A stretch of 7,029 nucleotides of DNA, from the NCBI GenBank assembly GCA_964489525.1, contig CAZAYY010000048.1:1-7029 (forward strand), written 5' to 3'. The stretch is from CAZAYY01 sp964489525. Lineage in GTDB: Bacteria; Chloroflexota; Anaerolineae; Anaerolineales; JABWBV01. Position numbers and translations under genes: made by a program. The notes beneath the pieces were generated by a model. The model was not told where the DNA came from. It did not search any database and was given only the letters and a program-made list of their open reading frames with translations. Shown piece by piece: positions 4,497-7,029 of this stretch; the stretch's first letter is position 1, and each line of letters begins with the position of its first letter.

Positions 4497-7029
4497 ATGC
4501 TGTCCAAAACTTCCCCTGTTGTACGTTGTTTGTTGTCCCTGTTCAGTGCGGCCGCCTTCCTGGTTGTTGTAGGGTTTTCCCTGGCCCTGCCCACCCCCGT
4601 GGGGGCGACTGTGGCGGCCTGTGAATACTACGTCGACGCCGCCAGCCCCGCCAGCACGCCCGACGGCCTGGGCTGGGCCACGGCCTTCACCAATGTGCAG
4701 GATGCCCTGGCCCTCGCCACCAACCCCTGCACCATCCATGTTGCCGAGGGCGTGTACTATCCGGACGAGGGCGCCGGTCAGACCGCTGACGACCGTGCCA
4801 GCACCTTCGCCCTGAAGACCGGCGTGACCATCTACGGCGGCTACCCCACCGGCGGTGGGACGCGAAACTGGCAGGCCAACCTCACCATCTTGAGCGGCGA
4901 CATTGACCAGAACGACACCAATACTGACAGCAACTTCATCAATGAAACCTGGGCCGATATCCAGGGCAGCAATGCTTACCACGTGGTTGTGGGCAGCGGC
5001 ACCGACAGCTCCGCCATTCTGGATGGCTTCATTGTTACGGCTGGAATGGCTGGCGATTCTTCCTGTGAGGATACGGATGCACCGAAGTGCGATGGCGCCG
5101 GGATGTATAATGTGGCAGGCAGCCCAACGCTCACGAACCTGGTGATCTCTGGGAACCATGTCTTTTATGGGGCAGGCGGCGGGATGTATAACTATCCCAA
5201 CAGCAGTCCGACCATTACCAATGCCATCTTCTCTGGCAACAAGGCTCGCAGCGGCGGCGGCATATATAACCATACCAGCAGCAGCCCAACGCTGACCAAC
5301 GTGATCATCCGTGGAAATGAGGCAGTGGAAGGTGCTGGGGTAACGAACTATCAAAACAGCAGCCCAACACTGACCAATGTGCTTATCAGCGGCAACAAGG
5401 CCACGAGCACGGCAGGGGGCATGTTCCATTTCTGGGCAAGCAACCCGACGCTGACCAATGTAACCATTAGTGGTAACACAGCGCCCGTTGGCGGTGGATT
5501 ATTTTCCTGTCCCGACTGTGCCTTGAACATTCGGAATAGCATTTTGTGGGGAAATACTGCTACGTATGGAGAACAAATCTATATCCAACCTTCGGCCCCC
5601 AATTACGTTCCCACCTTAACGTACAGCCTCGTGGAAGACTGTCCGGTAGATATGACCGGCTGTGGGACGAATGGCGGCGGCAACCTGGACGGCACGTTGA
5701 ACCCGGGTTTTGTCAGCCCCGTTGCGGCCAGCAGCGCCCCCACAACGGCTGGTGATTATCGCCTGCAGGCAGTTTCTCCGGTGGTTGATGCCGGATTCAA
5801 TGGCTACAATACCGCTCCCACTGACCTCGGCGGCCTCACTCGGATTTTTGACGGAGATTTTAACAACACCGCCACCATTGACCTGGGCGCATATGAGTGG
5901 CAGCTGCTCACCTGCCCGAATGGCGGCATTCTGCATGTGGACCTGAAATCCAGCGGCGCTAACGATGGCTCTTCATGGGCCGACGCTTTCACAAAACTGC
6001 AAGATGCCCTGGCGGTAACCGATGACTGCGAAATCTGGGTGGCAGAAGGCGTGTACTACCCGGATGAGGGTGCAGGGCAAACGAACGATGACCGCGCCAG
6101 TACCTTTGCACTGAAGAATGGCGTGGAAATCTACGGCGGTTTTGCCGCCACCGAAACCCTGCGCACCCAGCGCGATTGGGTCACCAACGTCACCATCCTG
6201 AGCGGCGACCTGGACCAGAACGACGCCGGCAGTCCCGCGGGGAACAACGCCTACCATGTGACCACCGGCAGCGGTACGGACAATACCGCCGTGCTGGATG
6301 GCTTCACGATCACCGACGGGCTGGCGGATGGGAGCGGTCCTTTCGAAAACGCGGGTGGCGGGATGTACAACAACAACAGCAGCCCGATGCTGACCAACAT
6401 CACCTTCACCGGCAATATGGCCAGCAGCACAGGCAGCAATAGCTACAGCTACGGCGGCGGGATGTTCAACAACATCAGCAGCCCGACGTTGACCAACATT
6501 ACCTTCACCAGCAACACTACCAGCGCCACAGGCGACGGCACAGGTTTTGGCTACGGCGGCGGGATGTTCAATAACAACAGCAGCCCGACGCTGACGAACG
6601 TCACCTTCTCCAGTAACACCGTCAGCGGCACAAGCTCCGGTGCCGGCTTCGGCTACGGCTACGGCGGCGGGATGTTCAATGACAACAGCAGCCCTACGCT
6701 GACGAACGTCACCTTCTCCAACAACACCGCCAGCGGCACAGGCTACTACAGTTTCGGCTACGGCAGCGGGATTTTCAACCACTTCAGCAGTCCGCTCATC
6801 CAAAACAGCATCCTGTGGGGCAACAGTTCGAGTGATGGTAAACAGATGTTCAATATTTCTAGCGCCCTTACCTTTGATTACAGTCTGGTGGAGGGTGAAG
6901 ACTTGGCCGGCGTAGGTACAGGCAACCTGGATGGCACAAATCCGGCCAACAACCCGCTCTTCGTTAACCCGGCGGGCGACTACCGCCTGCAAGATACTTC
7001 TCCGGCGCTCAACGTGGGTAATAACGCCT
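4497..7029 (+). CDS. Secreted two-module right-handed beta-helix surface protein, choice-of-anchor Q type (3' partial)
   Basis: The frame stays open for 844 codons and runs off the right edge, so the C-terminus and anchor are missing. Residues 1-38 look like a signal peptide: Lys4 and Arg10, a hydrophobic core at about 11-31, and VGA before a likely cleavage site. Module A (about 42-468) has YYVDAAS, VAEGVYYPDEGAGQT (82-96), IYGGY and LSGD, then six GGGMYN...SSPTLTNV.ISGN rungs of 26-27 residues, then GDYRLQAVSPVVDAG and DLGAYEW, typical of the choice-of-anchor Q domain. Module B (from about 478) repeats this plan with longer rungs and is cut off within its GDYRLQDTSPALNVG region. By family, such proteins are exported and surface-associated, with beta-helices that bind or cleave polysaccharide or act as adhesins. 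I see no clear catalytic motif. It is divergent from the regulator-korAB operon, with no evident functional link. Confidence 0.85.
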   Translation, partial: MLSKTSPVVRCLLSLFSAAAFLVVVGFSLALPTPVGATVAACEYYVDAASPASTPDGLGWATAFTNVQDALALATNPCTIHVAEGVYYPDEGAGQTADDRASTFALKTGVTIYGGYPTGGGTRNWQANLTILSGDIDQNDTNTDSNFINETWADIQGSNAYHVVVGSGTDSSAILDGFIVTAGMAGDSSCEDTDAPKCDGAGMYNVAGSPTLTNLVISGNHVFYGAGGGMYNYPNSSPTITNAIFSGNKARSGGGIYNHTSSSPTLTNVIIRGNEAVEGAGVTNYQNSSPTLTNVLISGNKATSTAGGMFHFWASNPTLTNVTISGNTAPVGGGLFSCPDCALNIRNSILWGNTATYGEQIYIQPSAPNYVPTLTYSLVEDCPVDMTGCGTNGGGNLDGTLNPGFVSPVAASSAPTTAGDYRLQAVSPVVDAGFNGYNTAPTDLGGLTRIFDGDFNNTATIDLGAYEWQLLTCPNGGILHVDLKSSGANDGSSWADAFTKLQDALAVTDDCEIWVAEGVYYPDEGAGQTNDDRASTFALKNGVEIYGGFAATETLRTQRDWVTNVTILSGDLDQNDAGSPAGNNAYHVTTGSGTDNTAVLDGFTITDGLADGSGPFENAGGGMYNNNSSPMLTNITFTGNMASSTGSNSYSYGGGMFNNISSPTLTNITFTSNTTSATGDGTGFGYGGGMFNNNSSPTLTNVTFSSNTVSGTSSGAGFGYGYGGGMFNDNSSPTLTNVTFSNNTASGTGYYSFGYGSGIFNHFSSPLIQNSILWGNSSSDGKQMFNISSALTFDYSLVEGEDLAGVGTGNLDGTNPANNPLFVNPAGDYRLQDTSPALNVGNNA
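4740..4844 (+). repeat. Conserved N-terminal segment of module A (internal duplicate of 6039-6143)
   Basis: Residues 82-116 match residues 515-549 at 31 of 35 positions without gaps, with an offset of 433 residues. By my count, 16 of the 31 identical residues use different codons. This marks an old duplication kept similar at the protein level. Confidence 0.8.
5094..5498 (+). repeat. Beta-helix rung array of module A (six units of 26-27 residues)
   Basis: Units begin at about 5094, 5175, 5253, 5331, 5412 and 5490, spaced 78-81 bases. The consensus is GGGMYN followed by SSPTLTNV and ISGN. The regular small-residue and hydrophobic pattern and the unit length fit one coil of a right-handed parallel beta-helix. 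The DNA copies are only moderately alike, so this array is older than the one in module B. Confidence 0.75.
6039..6143 (+). repeat. Conserved N-terminal segment of module B (internal duplicate of 4740-4844)
   Basis: It encodes VAEGVYYPDEGAGQT and continues to IYGGF, the second copy of the module A segment. The flanking YHV..GSGTD....LDGF pattern is also shared downstream in both modules, so the duplication covers the full module. Confidence 0.8.
6354..6800 (+). repeat. Expanded rung array of module B (five units of 33-36 residues)
   Basis: Units begin at 6354, 6453, 6555, 6663 and 6762, spaced 99, 102, 108 and 99 bases. Each has GGGMFN, SSPTLTN and TF..N, plus an extra 7-10 residue insert rich in Gly, Ser and Tyr/Phe (such as SYSYGGG, FGYGGG, FGYGYGGG). 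The first 66 bases of units 3 and 4 differ at only four positions, so these copies are recent or are being homogenised. The last unit is degenerate (GSGIFN). Confidence 0.8.

Noticed and set aside
4611..4622. Lipobox-like VAAC at residues 39-42 of the beta-helix protein
   Set aside because: The Cys lies about ten residues after the hydrophobic core with Pro-Thr-Pro between, and the same region of module B also carries a Cys (473). Signal peptidase I cleavage and a disulfide role fit better.
4395..5429. 344-codon open frame on the minus strand
   Set aside because: It is antisense to the signal peptide and module A of the beta-helix gene, has a low-complexity Ala/Gly/Val/His composition and no family motif. 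The plus-strand frame has a ribosome binding site, a signal peptide and clear repeats.
6354..6800. Regularly spaced repeats that might suggest a CRISPR array
   Set aside because: Spacing is a multiple of three, the reading frame stays open and the units encode beta-helix rungs. Repeat copies are imperfect and the spacers are not unique sequence.
5973..6992. 339-codon open frame on the minus strand with repeated GEGDVRQRRAAVV-like units
   Set aside because: The repeats are the reverse reading of the plus-strand beta-helix rungs. No start signal or known domain supports it.

Overview
The window looks like a bacterial chromosome fragment of moderately high GC, possibly from an anaerobic or facultatively anaerobic Chloroflexota (Anaerolineae-like) organism. 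That guess rests on general style: a two-subunit 2-oxoacid:ferredoxin oxidoreductase, a large secreted beta-helix protein of the choice-of-anchor Q type, and GC-rich palindromic intergenic repeats. Nothing here proves the phylum.

Left edge (1-362): the last codons of a plus-strand gene may end at 49. They are followed by a nested palindromic repeat element (94-210), a stretch with no recognisable content, and a strong intrinsic terminator (315-345) for the minus-strand operon.

Centre (363-4009, minus strand): three genes appear to form one operon, read from right to left. They are a GntR/FadR-type regulator with an FCD ligand domain, then the fused gamma-alpha subunit and the beta subunit of a 2-oxoacid:ferredoxin oxidoreductase (KorAB type). 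A near-consensus sigma70 promoter (TTGACA, 17 bp, TAGAAT) lies upstream of the regulator. A direct repeat (GATTAAT twice, 21 bp apart) sits over and just after the expected transcription start. This suggests that the regulator controls itself and korAB, probably in response to an organic acid.

Divergent intergenic region (4010-4493): four hairpins and two G-quadruplex motifs of opposite strand lie between the two divergent transcription units. A 14-bp perfect palindrome lies just upstream of the right-hand gene.

Right part (4497-7029, plus strand): one open frame runs without a stop off the right edge. It encodes a signal peptide followed by two homologous modules, each made of an N-terminal segment, right-handed beta-helix rungs and a choice-of-anchor Q-like C-terminal region. 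Because the frame has no stop inside the window it is easy to miss, and long antisense ORFs cover it. The second module has longer rungs with Gly/Tyr/Ser-rich inserts and near-identical tandem DNA copies.

I saw no RNA genes, transposase, CRISPR or defence genes. No clearly new system is evident. The most interesting leads are the regulator-korAB control region, the structured divergent intergenic region and the recently expanded beta-helix array.
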